NCBI RefSeq assembly: GCF_028743495.1
Contig: NZ_CP117968.1
DNA: 64,000 nucleotides
Direction: 5' to 3' (one strand)
Origin: Allobacillus halotolerans
Lineage (GTDB): Bacteria > Bacillota > Bacilli > Bacillales > Alkalibacillaceae
Translations under genes and position numbers: made by a program
The notes under the pieces: generated by a model
The model's input: the letters and a program-made list of their open reading frames with translations, nothing else
Databases searched by the model: none
Told to the model about the DNA's origin: nothing
Shown here: one piece after another, positions 49,792-58,544 of the stretch
How the letters are laid out: each line of letters opens with the position of its first letter
Numbering within the stretch: the stretch's first letter is position 1

Positions 49792-51369
49792 TTAGCGGCC
49801 AACGTAACTAAGTGGGTTGACGAGTCCACCATTTCGGTATACTTCAAAATGTAAATGTACGCCGGTTGATCTTCCTGTCGTTCCCATTTGGCCAATGGAT
49901 TGTCCTTTTTTAACCGTTTGTCCAGGACTAACGCTCATACTGCTAAGATGAGAATAAGTTGTCTTGAATCCGTTATTATGGTTAATGACGACACGGTTTC
50001 CGTACGCACCGTCCCAGCTAGCCTGTACAACCGTTCCGTTGTCTGCTGATTTAATCGTGCGGTTACCTACACCAGCAATGTCAATTCCTTTATGGTAAGA
50101 ACCCCAACGTGAACCCATCTTACTTGTAATATGTCCACCAACAGCTGGCCATCCGAGCTGCCCAGAACCACGGTTGGAAACTCGCTTTGTGCCTTTTAAG
50201 ATGATTTTGTCTTTCGGTTCTTTAACAACTTCTTCATTCACTTTTTCTTCATTGATGACTTTTCCGTTTTTCGTTGTCACTTTATACGTAAGGACCTTCT
50301 TGCCTTTTTCGCCTTGTTGTTTAACTTTCTCATTTCCTTGGTAGATCTCATTCGAGTTTTTTGTAATCGTATCATAATCGATTGATTTTTCTTCTGTCTT
50401 TTCTGCAGTATAAACGACATCGATAAATTTCTTCTCTTGTTTAACCTTGACCGTCTCACCTGCTTGGATGATTTCGACGTCATCTAAACCAGGATTCAAA
50501 TCAATGAACTCATCGGTTGATAGATTGTTTGATTTCGCAATCGTTTCGATGTCACTTTCATCTTCGACTGGTTTTTCTTTTGCAATGGAAATTCCTCGTT
50601 CAATCAATTTCGTTAATTGCTCAACCTCTAATAATTTCGTCGGGTTGACGCGTTCTTTTGTGACAACGACGTTCTCTGTAAAACTGACATCAATTTTCGC
50701 TGAGTCATTTTCTACGGAAACTGTCTCAGGAAGGATAACCGTTCCCTCTTCTTGCTCCGATTGTTCTAACTCTTCCTTGTTCATATCTTTTAAGATTGGC
50801 TTTGGTAAGATCAATTCGTCTTCTTCTTGTTTGACAAAGGTAAACAAATCAGATTGTAGTTCTTTAGGCAATGATTCATTGATCACACCGTTCAACGCTT
50901 TGTTGGCCATGTCGATGTTTTTCACATAACCGATGGATTGGTCGTTGACTAACAACTCAACCGCTTGCGTTGCGAACGCCAAGTTTTCTTCCAAATTCGT
51001 AACGACTTTTTCAGATTCGACATCTGAATTAAATACAAGTTCACGGACATAATTGATCTCTTCACTCGTTACGAGTTCAATGTCATTATGACGTGCTTGT
51101 GCTTCATTTTTCTTTTCTTCTATATATTGATCGATTTCATCTGGATCTTCGACAGAACCAATATGATCTTCTCCATAATAAACATGATAGATTTCATCCA
51201 AGCCTAAGCTTTCGGCATTCGTATTCGACGCAGCCAAAGCTACACCTGTAGTCGTACCGGCAACAGCTACTGTCATACCGACAGCAAGCTTACTGGTTCG
51301 TTTTATATTTATGATTTGGTTTGATACGTTCCTTGTGAATTTTTTTAAATTATCGAATATATTCCCCAA
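49792..51369 (-). CDS. Exported M23 endopeptidase with LysM and G5 domains
   Basis: 525 aa. Basic N-terminus and a hydrophobic export signal (about 28-46, ending ALAASNTNA). It continues with an unknown helical region, a LysM-like repeat (IETIAKSNNLSTDEFIDLNPGLDDVEIIQAGETVKV, about 280-315), a G5-type beta region (VYTAEKTEEKSIDYDT ... GKVINEEKVNEEVV), and a C-terminal peptidase_M23 domain with zinc ligands in SYHKGIDIAG (HxxxD) and VHLHFEVYRNG (HxH). It cleaves peptidoglycan cross-bridges at the cell surface. Adjacency to walR suggests WalR control; a near-match TGTAAC-N5-TGTATC lies upstream at about 51500. Confidence 0.9.
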   Translation of the reverse strand: MGNIFDNLKKFTRNVSNQIINIKRTSKLAVGMTVAVAGTTTGVALAASNTNAESLGLDEIYHVYYGEDHIGSVEDPDEIDQYIEEKKNEAQARHNDIELVTSEEINYVRELVFNSDVESEKVVTNLEENLAFATQAVELLVNDQSIGYVKNIDMANKALNGVINESLPKELQSDLFTFVKQEEDELILPKPILKDMNKEELEQSEQEEGTVILPETVSVENDSAKIDVSFTENVVVTKERVNPTKLLEVEQLTKLIERGISIAKEKPVEDESDIETIAKSNNLSTDEFIDLNPGLDDVEIIQAGETVKVKQEKKFIDVVYTAEKTEEKSIDYDTITKNSNEIYQGNEKVKQQGEKGKKVLTYKVTTKNGKVINEEKVNEEVVKEPKDKIILKGTKRVSNRGSGQLGWPAVGGHITSKMGSRWGSYHKGIDIAGVGNRTIKSADNGTVVQASWDGAYGNRVVINHNNGFKTTYSHLSSMSVSPGQTVKKGQSIGQMGTTGRSTGVHLHFEVYRNGGLVNPLSYVGR

Positions 51370-51714
51370 AATCTACATCCTCCATATAAAAAAGCAGTTT
51401 GTGTTCTCTCTCTCTATTTTCTAGTTAGGTAGCAATCTATTTCTCACGATAACAAATCTACCATAAGTCCTACTTGAAAATAAACCCTTTTAATCGATTT
51501 GTAACGAACTTGTATCATTCCTACAAAAATATGGTAATTTAGTCGTGAGCATGATTACGTCTACATCGTTACCTATTCAATGTGTGAGATTTCATTGGTA
51601 TCTTCATTAATAAAATCGTTTGGTAATTACCTTTAAGATGGTTTTCCTGTTGAAATAAAAATTATTTGACGAAATGAGATGTTATGAAGTTCTTTTGGAT
51701 GTTTGGATGGGTTC

Positions 51715-51818
51715 TCGATGACAGTTTGAGTGGATGGCGTGCTCGTTTACGTATCGAGACGCGCTATCGATGACATCCCGAGTGCGTTACGAACTTATTC
51801 GGGCGTCGAGACGCAATC
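51715..51818. repeat. Two tandem 52-bp units
   Basis: Unit 1 (51715-51766) and unit 2 (51767-51818) are both 52 bases and share TCGATGACA, GAGTG and TCGAGACGC at identical spacing, with the bases between different. The stretch is GC-richer than its surroundings. It lies in the gap between the M23 gene and tRNA-Phe. Confidence 0.6.
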
Positions 51819-51840
51819 TAGTTGTACATCAACAAACAAA

Positions 51841-51870
51841 AAAGTGACTTCAACGAATTGAAGTCACTTT
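51841..51870 (-). terminator. Terminator of tRNA-Phe
   Basis: A perfect 13-bp stem AAAGTGACTTCAA / TTGAAGTCACTTT; a T-run follows on the minus strand. Confidence 0.9.
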
Positions 51871-51876
51871 TTGGGA

Positions 51877-51949
51877 TGGCTTGGGACGGAATCGAACCGC
51901 CGACACAAGGATTTTCAGTCCTTTGCTCTACCGACTGAGCTACCAAGCC
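51877..51949 (-). tRNA. tRNA-Phe (GAA)
   Basis: The minus strand starts GGCTTGGTAGCTCAGTCGG, then TAGAGCA, the anticodon arm AGGACTGAAAATCCT with loop CTGAAAA (anticodon GAA) and the T-arm GGCGGTTCGATTCCGTC. It closes with CCAAGCC plus discriminator A. All four arms pair. The 3' CCA is not encoded (TCC follows), so CCA must be added enzymatically. 73 nt. A strong terminator follows; it stands alone. Confidence 0.96.
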
Positions 51950-52117
51950 GTCATTTATATTTAATGAATCGGACAGCGTTTATCATAGCACATAAATTTG
52001 TGAATTGGAAGTGTGTTGTTAATTAGACGTAATTTTTTAAATAGAAGCAATTTTATTCAACCAACAACATATAATCAAAGTACAATTTACATTAATAGTT
52101 TAATGAGGAGGTTTCGT

Positions 52118-52510
52118 ATGGGACCATGGTGGATTCGTATAGCCGCACTATATTTAATTTTTGGTATCTCGGTAGGTATTTTCATGTCTTCTACACTGGC
52201 GTTAAATTGGGCAAGTGCTCATGCCCACGTGAATTTAGCAGGTTGGGCAACAACGGGTTTAATTGGGGTGATCTATTCAGTTTTCCCAAATGCAGGCAAT
52301 AACCGTTTAGGCAAGATTCATTTTTGGTTGCATCAGATTGGATTGCCACTTTTCCTTTTAAGTACGTTTTTAGTTCAAGTACCAAACATGTTAGAAACAG
52401 CTCATTTGCTGACCTTTACTGGTGCTGGGTTGTTCGGTCTAGGATTAATCCTCTTCTTGATCAATCTCTTTGTTAATGTCCGGGAAGCAGATGCTGTTAC
52501 GAAAAATTAA
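52118..52510 (+). CDS. Short haem-copper-oxidase-subunit-I-like membrane protein (130 aa)
   Basis: The ATG at 52118 follows GAGGAGGTTTCGT; the longer upstream reading lacks a site. Four membrane helices are evident. ALNWASAHAHVNLAGWATTGLIGVIYSVFP and KIHFWLHQIGLPLFLL resemble the N-terminal helices of cytochrome oxidase/NorB-like subunit I, with His residues in matching places, but the rest of subunit I is absent. It is a full small gene, not a truncation at a frameshift: a stop comes after a polar tail (VREADAVTKN). Similar stand-alone proteins occur in bacilli; haem binding is unproven. Confidence 0.6.
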   Translation: MGPWWIRIAALYLIFGISVGIFMSSTLALNWASAHAHVNLAGWATTGLIGVIYSVFPNAGNNRLGKIHFWLHQIGLPLFLLSTFLVQVPNMLETAHLLTFTGAGLFGLGLILFLINLFVNVREADAVTKN

Positions 52511-52528
52511 TTGTTCTATTTAGAAAGC

Positions 52529-52772
52529 AAGAGGCTGGAACAAATCTAAGTTATAAACCCAGAAACACGAATGACAATCTAATTTAGCGTAGGAAATATA
52601 CGGAGACTTCTGCGGGAGCAAAAGCCTAGGTGAGACCCCGCAGTGCGAAGCACGAGGAGGCTCAACAGCTGCCCGCGAAAAGCGCAGTATATTTCCGAAG
52701 CGGGTATTTCCGGCACACTAAATTAGATTGTTCGTATCTGAGTCAACTTTAAAGATTTTTTCCCAGGCTCTT
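52529..52772. repeat. Long inverted-repeat element (MITE/RNA-like)
   Basis: The ends mirror each other: AAGAGGCTGGAACAAATCTA on the left, CCCAGGCTCTTTTT on the right. Inside are CAATCTAATTTAGCG and CACTAAATTAGATTG (perfect 11-bp core), then GGAAATATA and TATATTTCC, so most of the 244 bases fold into one hairpin. The centre carries the GC-rich words GCGGGAGCAAAAGCCTAGG, TGAGACCCCGCAG and CGAGGAGGCTCAACAGCTGC typical of a dispersed Bacillaceae repeat. It lies between two genes with no coding capacity of its own. Confidence 0.7.
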
Positions 52773-52773
52773 T

Positions 52774-54057
52774 TTAAATAATCGTCTCTCTAATAATTGT
52801 CTGTTCACGATCTGGACCAACAGAGAAAATAGCTACTTTCGTTTTCGTCAATTGTTCAATTCGCTTAAGATATGTTTGTGCGTTTTGTGGAAGTTCTTCG
52901 AAAGAAGTCACGTTTGTAATATCTTCCTTCCAACCTGGTAGCTCTTCATAAACGGGTTGGCATTTCTCAAGCTGGCGTAAGTTTGCTGGGTAATAGTTGA
53001 TTCTTTCCCCTTCATAGTCGTAACCCACACAAATCTTCAATGTGTCGAGACCTGTTAGTACGTCAAGGCAATTTAATGAAATCCCCGTCATCCCACTTGT
53101 TCTTCGTGAATGGTTAACAACGACAGCATCAAACCAGCCGACTCTACGTGGACGTCCTGTTGTCGTACCGTACTCACGACCGACTTCACGAATTTGGTGA
53201 GCGATATCTCCGCTTAGTTCTGTTGGGAATGGACCGTCTCCTACGCGTGTCGTGTAAGCTTTTGAAACACCGATGACGTTTTCAATCATGTTCGGTCCGA
53301 TACCGCTACCTGTTGCAACCCCTGCAGCTGACGTGCTGGAAGAGGTAACATACGGGTACGTACCATGATCGATGTCTAGCATGACACCTTGAGCACCTTC
53401 AAATAAGATTTTATTCCCCTTCTCCACTTCTTCTTCTAAAACAATAGAAGTGTCTGTTACATAAGGAGCAAGCGTTTCGCCGTACGCTTTATATTCTTCA
53501 TAAATCGCATCAATATCTAACGGCTCTCCACCAAAATGCTTCATCCAATGATTTTTTTCTTGAACAATATCTTCTAATTTTTCTTTTAACGTTTCAGGAT
53601 CAATCAATTCAGCCATACGGATTCCGATACGGTTAACTTTATCCGCATAAGCAGGACCGATTCCTTTTTTCGTCGTTCCGATTTGTTTATCGATACCTTT
53701 GCTCTCTTCTTGCAAGCGATCCAGTTCCATATGATAAGGCAATATGACATGCGCTCGGTTACTAATTTTCAAATGTGAAAGGTCGGCACCGTGGCTTTTA
53801 ACATAATCCATTTCTTTTAGTAATGATTTTGGATTAATCACCATGCCGTTTCCTAAAATACAAATCTTATCATCGTTAAAAATCCCTGAAGGAATTAAGT
53901 GTAGTTTATATGTTTGGCCTGCAAATTGAATGGTATGGCCAGCATTGTCGCCTCCTTGGAATCGAGCAACCACATCAGATTGCTGCGCAAGAAAGTCAGT
54001 AATTTTTCCTTTTCCTTCGTCTCCCCATTGAGTACCTACTACAACAGTCGTTGCCAT
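52774..54057 (-). CDS. purA: Adenylosuccinate synthetase
   Basis: 427 aa, full length. GTP-dependent condensation of IMP and aspartate, first step from IMP to AMP. N-terminal GTQWGDEGKGKITDFLA with P-loop-like residues and catalytic Asp/His, FQGGDNAGHTI, GTTKKGIGPAYADKVNRIGIRM, FEGAQGVMLDIDHGTYPYVTSS, and the C-terminal GTTTGRPRRVGWFD and SVGPDREQTII. It is monocistronic and has the long-hairpin repeat right after its stop. Position between dnaC and wal genes is as in other bacilli. Confidence 0.97.
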   Translation of the reverse strand: MATTVVVGTQWGDEGKGKITDFLAQQSDVVARFQGGDNAGHTIQFAGQTYKLHLIPSGIFNDDKICILGNGMVINPKSLLKEMDYVKSHGADLSHLKISNRAHVILPYHMELDRLQEESKGIDKQIGTTKKGIGPAYADKVNRIGIRMAELIDPETLKEKLEDIVQEKNHWMKHFGGEPLDIDAIYEEYKAYGETLAPYVTDTSIVLEEEVEKGNKILFEGAQGVMLDIDHGTYPYVTSSSTSAAGVATGSGIGPNMIENVIGVSKAYTTRVGDGPFPTELSGDIAHQIREVGREYGTTTGRPRRVGWFDAVVVNHSRRTSGMTGISLNCLDVLTGLDTLKICVGYDYEGERINYYPANLRQLEKCQPVYEELPGWKEDITNVTSFEELPQNAQTYLKRIEQLTKTKVAIFSVGPDREQTIIRETII

Positions 54058-54382
54058 ATAGACAACCTCCTAAAGTTAAGATATTAAACAACCATTGATT
54101 ATTCTAGCAGTATTTATCAATTAAAACAATGATAATACGAATATTGTTATGTAAAATCATTTAAATGTACGCTTTTTGCCACTTTTTGTCATGAGTTAAC
54201 TTTCCCTTAAAAAATATATTTCCTGGGAAATAACGAATTTTGTCGAAGAAAAATAATTATCAAACATGAGTGGTAACTAAAAATATCTTAACCTATGAAA
54301 GCGATAATATAATTAAAAAAAGCCCCTAAAGAAAATCGCAGTATTCAGCACGATTCTTCTTTAGGGACTTTCATATAAAAAA
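54058..54382. other. purA upstream gap and exporter terminator
   Basis: 325 AT-rich bases. 54321-54370 is a strong hairpin (GCCCCTAAAGAA-AATCG paired with CGATTCTTCTTTAGGGA) that ends the ABC operon on the minus strand. The remainder should hold the purA promoter; no guanine/purine riboswitch is visible. Confidence 0.55.
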
Positions 54383-55075
54383 TTAATTATCTGTACTAAC
54401 TTTTTTCAAACAGATGAATGTAAATATGGCAGCAGCGATTACCCATATGGCAACGATACCGATTGCCGTCCATGAATTCGTTTCATGCATATCAATCATC
54501 TGCATAATCGGAAAGTAATCGGCAATCTTGATGGCAATACTATCTTCTCCCAGATTCAAAAATTCGATCATTGGTGTAAAACCAAATAAAAACATAACCG
54601 GCATAATATATGCTGAAGTGTTGGCTACTGACTTCGTAAACAATCCTATGCCAATCCCCAATAGCAGGAAGAAAAGAAACAAAAGAATTAGTCCAATAAT
54701 CGGTTGAACGGCTAAAAATGTGTCATTGCCTAAAATAGCCAAAGATATAATTAACGAAACTAAGGTGAATAGCCCGACGACTAAGCTCTTTCCAATGAGA
54801 ATATCAGCGAGAGAAGCAGGTGACTGGATGAGTCCACGTAATGTTTTCTTTTCATTTTCTTCAGCCATCATCGTCATCATCCCACTCGTCGTTACGGCAG
54901 AATAGGTTGCCCCGACAATGAGATATAGTAAAAAAATAGGTAGCTCCCCTTCACCCATCCGACTGTACATAAAGGCAAGAAAAATCGGAATGACCGGCAT
55001 CATCAATAACATCATGTTCTTTCTAAATTCCTTCAGATCCTTTTCAAAAATAGCACCAATCCGTTGTGTATTCAT
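54383..55075 (-). CDS. ABC-2-type exporter permease
   Basis: 230 aa with six predicted membrane spans, ABC2_membrane family (FEKDLKEFRKNMMLLMMPVIPIFLAFMYS, then TTSGMMTMMAEENEKKTLRGLIQSPASLADILIGK, the cytoplasmic coupling segment). It is one base apart from its ATPase, with overlapping ends (55075). Exporters of this two-gene kind handle antimicrobial peptides, lipids or Na+; no substrate can be named. Confidence 0.85.
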   Translation of the reverse strand: MNTQRIGAIFEKDLKEFRKNMMLLMMPVIPIFLAFMYSRMGEGELPIFLLYLIVGATYSAVTTSGMMTMMAEENEKKTLRGLIQSPASLADILIGKSLVVGLFTLVSLIISLAILGNDTFLAVQPIIGLILLFLFFLLLGIGIGLFTKSVANTSAYIMPVMFLFGFTPMIEFLNLGEDSIAIKIADYFPIMQMIDMHETNSWTAIGIVAIWVIAAAIFTFICLKKVSTDN

Positions 55076-55923
55076 TAGACGAGCTCCTTTCCGGTAAGCT
55101 TTAAAAATACATCTCCGAGTGTCGGTTTATCTGATTGTATGGATTTAACCTTTCCAGCGGCAATTAAATCTCTAATTTGATCAGCATTTTTTGAATCATT
55201 TCCTAAGACGAACTTTTCATTCGTAGTTGTTTCGATATGAAAATCATGTGATGAATATTTAAATCTAAGTTCATCTGGATTTCCTAACTCTTGTATTGTG
55301 CCGTTATCCAAGAAGGCTACACGATCACATAACTTTGTTGCTTCTTCCATATCGTGCGTCGTTAGAAAAATTGTCGTACCCGCTTCGTTCAACTTTTGTA
55401 GGCCCCGATGAATGTGTATGACATTCCCAGGATCCAACGCGGATGTCGGCTCATCTAAAAACACAAGGTCTGGTTGATGAACTAAAGCTTTCGCAAGCAA
55501 TATTCGCTGCTTCATTCCTTTTGATAGTTTAGATACGACTTTATTGCGGTCATTTTTCAAGTTTACATCATCTAAAATGACATCAATTCGCTCTAATGGT
55601 GCTCCGTATAATTTACAAAATAATTTCAGATTATCGTATACCGTTAAACGTTCATAGAGTGCACTGTTATCTGATAAAATCCCGATTTTTGACTTGAATT
55701 GAGTTGAGTCAAACGACGATGCATCTGTATCTAGTACACAGACATCACCGGTTGTTTGTTCGAGCTCTCCCGTTAAAATTTTAATTGTTGTTGTTTTACC
55801 CGATCCACTCGGTCCCAACAAACCGAATATTTCCCCTTTTTTTACATGGAAACTTACGTCTTCAATGGCAACTTGTTGGTCAAATGCCTTTCTTAGACCA
55901 GAAACTTGAATTGCGTTTTCCAA
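55075..55923 (-). CDS. ABC exporter ATPase
   Basis: 282 aa. Walker A GPSGSGKTT, Q-loop GILSDNSALYERLTV, signature SKLSKGMKQRILLAKAL, Walker B LVFLDEPTSALD and switch TTHDMEEA. It belongs to the CcmA/NatA-like group. The C-terminal tail (LIAAGKVKSIQSDKPTLGDVFLKLTGKEL) is typical of partners of ABC-2 permeases. Operon with the permease and, 163 bases upstream, the LytTR regulator. Confidence 0.9.
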   Translation of the reverse strand: MENAIQVSGLRKAFDQQVAIEDVSFHVKKGEIFGLLGPSGSGKTTTIKILTGELEQTTGDVCVLDTDASSFDSTQFKSKIGILSDNSALYERLTVYDNLKLFCKLYGAPLERIDVILDDVNLKNDRNKVVSKLSKGMKQRILLAKALVHQPDLVFLDEPTSALDPGNVIHIHRGLQKLNEAGTTIFLTTHDMEEATKLCDRVAFLDNGTIQELGNPDELRFKYSSHDFHIETTTNEKFVLGNDSKNADQIRDLIAAGKVKSIQSDKPTLGDVFLKLTGKELV

Positions 55924-56086
55924 TTGAACCCCTCCTTTGGCGATCTACTCATATCGTACATGGCATCCGTTATGAATGCAGTAGTTCCACGGTGAGATGT
56001 ACCAAACGAAACGTAAATCGTACCTTTCACTTACTGAATTGGATTCCCAAAAGAGGTTCACACCGTCCAAAAGGGATGAACGGTAC

Positions 56087-57046
56087 CTATTTCAGATCGA
56101 ATGTATCCTGAATATGCTGTATTTTTGTGCGAGATAACGGAATGGTAGACTTCGGTTTATTATCGATACGAAGTGAGTATGTATTTTTTGACCATGTTAT
56201 GATTTCTCGTACTTTTTGCAAGTTGACGATATAAGATCGGTGGCACCGATAAAATCCGTATGGTTCAATTTTTTTCTCGATTTCAGCTAACGTCGAATCT
56301 AATGAAAAAGATTCATGGTTTACAACAATCTGTGCCTTCCCATCCTGACTTTCAATATAATCGATTTCCGTTGGGTCGAATAAAATAATTTTGTCTTCTA
56401 CTTTAGCCGGAACTTTATATAATTTGGATGTCGTTAATGTAGCTGAATTTTGTTCAGTTTCGGTAGTAGTTTCACTCAATTGCTCTTGAGCAACTTCGAT
56501 TTCTTGCAGACCATTTTCTTTTAGTTTATACGTCAGATCACTAAGAAGTAGCGCATGTTCGAGGTTGGAAACTAGGATGAGCACTGGTGTTTTGTTCTCT
56601 TTCAATTTTTGCAGCATATTCATGAATGTATTCATTGTATGTAAATCGACACCTTGGATTGGCTCATGAAAGACCACAGGATAATGATCCATCATAAAAT
56701 ATTTTGCATAATAAACACGAGCGAGTTCCGATGGTGTACATTTACTCAACGGTTTGTCAGCACATGTTTGTAAGCCAAACATTACAAGAATCTCGGGAAA
56801 AGTCATTGAACACCCAAACCACTTATGGAAAAATTTAGTGTTATCAGCTACGGTTAAACGGTCGTAAAGTCCTTCCTGTCGATCGAAAACGCTCATCTTC
56901 CCCTCGCGAAGAATCGCTTCAATTAACTCTGCTTGCAGATCCGTGTCGCTGTATATTGCTGTCGTAATTGATTCATTCAGATCGAGAGATACCGATGGAA
57001 GTTTTTCATCTTTCGCAGCTTCATAGTTTAATGTGTAATCTGACAC
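56087..57046 (-). CDS. LytTR regulator fused to a degenerate ABC ATPase
   Basis: 319 aa. The first 200 residues follow the order of an ABC ATPase but without its catalytic motifs: there is no Walker A, GLYDRLTVADNTKFFHKWFG corresponds to ALYERLTVYDNLKLF of the neighbouring ATPase, the signature reads PLSKCTPSE instead of LSxGQ, and Walker B reads PVVFHEPIQGVD in place of LDEPxxxLD. The last 100 are a LytTR DNA-binding domain (DPTEIDYIESQDGKAQIVVN, YGFYRCHRSYIVNLQKVREI, IPLSRTKIQHIQ). It probably senses the exporter or its substrate through the dead ATPase and controls the operon downstream (inference). Confidence 0.8.
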   Translation of the reverse strand: MSDYTLNYEAAKDEKLPSVSLDLNESITTAIYSDTDLQAELIEAILREGKMSVFDRQEGLYDRLTVADNTKFFHKWFGCSMTFPEILVMFGLQTCADKPLSKCTPSELARVYYAKYFMMDHYPVVFHEPIQGVDLHTMNTFMNMLQKLKENKTPVLILVSNLEHALLLSDLTYKLKENGLQEIEVAQEQLSETTTETEQNSATLTTSKLYKVPAKVEDKIILFDPTEIDYIESQDGKAQIVVNHESFSLDSTLAEIEKKIEPYGFYRCHRSYIVNLQKVREIITWSKNTYSLRIDNKPKSTIPLSRTKIQHIQDTFDLK

Positions 57047-57104
57047 CTTACAACCTCCCTTTTGTTCGGATTATTCTATCTATTAACCATAATATAATAC
57101 TATC

Positions 57105-57130
57105 AAAAAAACCGCCGTATAACCGGCGGT
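57105..57130 (-). terminator. Terminator of the dnaC-rplI-gdpP operon
   Basis: A stem ACCGCCG / CGGCGGT followed by TTTTTTT on the minus strand. Confidence 0.85.
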
Positions 57131-57152
57131 TCATTTATTTTCGTTCAAAAAC

Positions 57153-58514
57153 TTATGCAGGTGGTATTTCCGCTTCAGAATACCTGCGATCGAGATCGAC
57201 GAATTTGTTGTATTCTTTCACAAATGCGAGCTCCACGGTTCCAACAGGACCATTTCTTTGCTTCGCGATAATGATTTCGATAATATTTTCTTTTTCTGAT
57301 TCTTGATCGTAATAATCGTCCCTATATAAGAAACCAACGATATCCGCATCCTGCTCAATACTTCCGGATTCACGGATGTCAGACATAATCGGGCGCTTGT
57401 CTTGTCGCTGTTCAACTCCACGAGAAAGCTGAGACAGAGCGATGACAGGCACTTCCAATTCCCGTGCCAATGCTTTTAGTTGACGAGAAATTTCGGAAAC
57501 TTCTTGTTGCCTGCTTTCCCGGCTATTTGCGTTTCCTTGAATTAATTGCAGGTAATCAATGAGAACCATTCCAAGACCACTCTCTTGTTTTAAACGACGG
57601 CACTTGGAGCGAATCTCGTTCACTTTAATACCTGGTGTGTCATCAATATAGATTCCTGCGTTGGATAAGCTACCCATCGCCATCGTTAGCTTTCTCCAAT
57701 CTTCCTCTTGCAGTTTACCTGTACGTAAGCGTTGAGCATCGATATTTCCTTCTGCACAAAGCATACGCATGACAAGCTGGTCAGCTCCCATCTCCAAACT
57801 GAAGATCGCGACGTTCTCATCTGAGTTCACTGCAACGTTTTGTGCGATGTTCAATGCGAATGCCGTCTTACCTACGGAAGGACGTGCAGCGACAATGATT
57901 AGATCGTTCTTCTGAAAACCCGATGTAATATAATCTAAATCGCGGAATCCAGTGGCGATACCGGTGACTTCTTCATCCATATTATGCAGCTGTTCGATAT
58001 TATCATAAACGCCAACCAAAACGTCCTGGATATTTTGAAAACGACCGGATGATTTATTTTGAGAGATATCTAGAATCGTTTTCTCAGCGTGATCAAGCAA
58101 ATCGGTTACTTCATCACCTTCATCATATGTCTTGGTGACGATATCGGTTGCTGCATGAATAATTTTCCGTAAGGTTGATTTCTCTTCAACAATGCGCGCA
58201 TAGTATTCGATATTGGCAGCTGTCGGAACTGAATTAGCGATATCCGTTAAATACGATACACCGCCGACTTCATCCAACATTTTCAAATCGTCTAGTTCGG
58301 TCGTTATGGTTACCAGATCGATGGGTTCTCCTTTATCGGTCAGACGAATCATCATTGAAAAAATACGTTGATGACTTACACGGTAGAAGTCCTCTGGCTC
58401 TAATATTTCAGTTGCTGTCACAATCATATCCGGAACAAGAAAAATAGCACCTAGTACAGCTTGTTCCGCTTCGATATTATGAGGCAATGTTCGGTCTTGT
58501 GAGATGTCTGACAC
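57153..58514 (-). CDS. dnaC: Replicative DNA helicase (DnaB family, called dnaC in B. subtilis)
   Basis: 453 aa. N-terminal DnaB dimerisation domain (LPHNIEAEQAVLGAIFLVPD), C-terminal RecA-like ATPase with Walker A ARPSVGKTAFALNIA, VAIFSLEMGADQL, Walker B LGMVLIDYLQLI and the DNA-binding loop SRQQEVSEISRQLKALARELEVPV with SQLSRGVEQR. Unwinds DNA at replication forks as a hexamer. Gene order gdpP-rplI-dnaC is standard for bacilli; 30-base gap to rplI. Confidence 0.97.
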   Translation of the reverse strand: MSDISQDRTLPHNIEAEQAVLGAIFLVPDMIVTATEILEPEDFYRVSHQRIFSMMIRLTDKGEPIDLVTITTELDDLKMLDEVGGVSYLTDIANSVPTAANIEYYARIVEEKSTLRKIIHAATDIVTKTYDEGDEVTDLLDHAEKTILDISQNKSSGRFQNIQDVLVGVYDNIEQLHNMDEEVTGIATGFRDLDYITSGFQKNDLIIVAARPSVGKTAFALNIAQNVAVNSDENVAIFSLEMGADQLVMRMLCAEGNIDAQRLRTGKLQEEDWRKLTMAMGSLSNAGIYIDDTPGIKVNEIRSKCRRLKQESGLGMVLIDYLQLIQGNANSRESRQQEVSEISRQLKALARELEVPVIALSQLSRGVEQRQDKRPIMSDIRESGSIEQDADIVGFLYRDDYYDQESEKENIIEIIIAKQRNGPVGTVELAFVKEYNKFVDLDRRYSEAEIPPA

Positions 58515-58544
58515 TTCGTTCCCCCCTTTTCCATCTGGATGATG

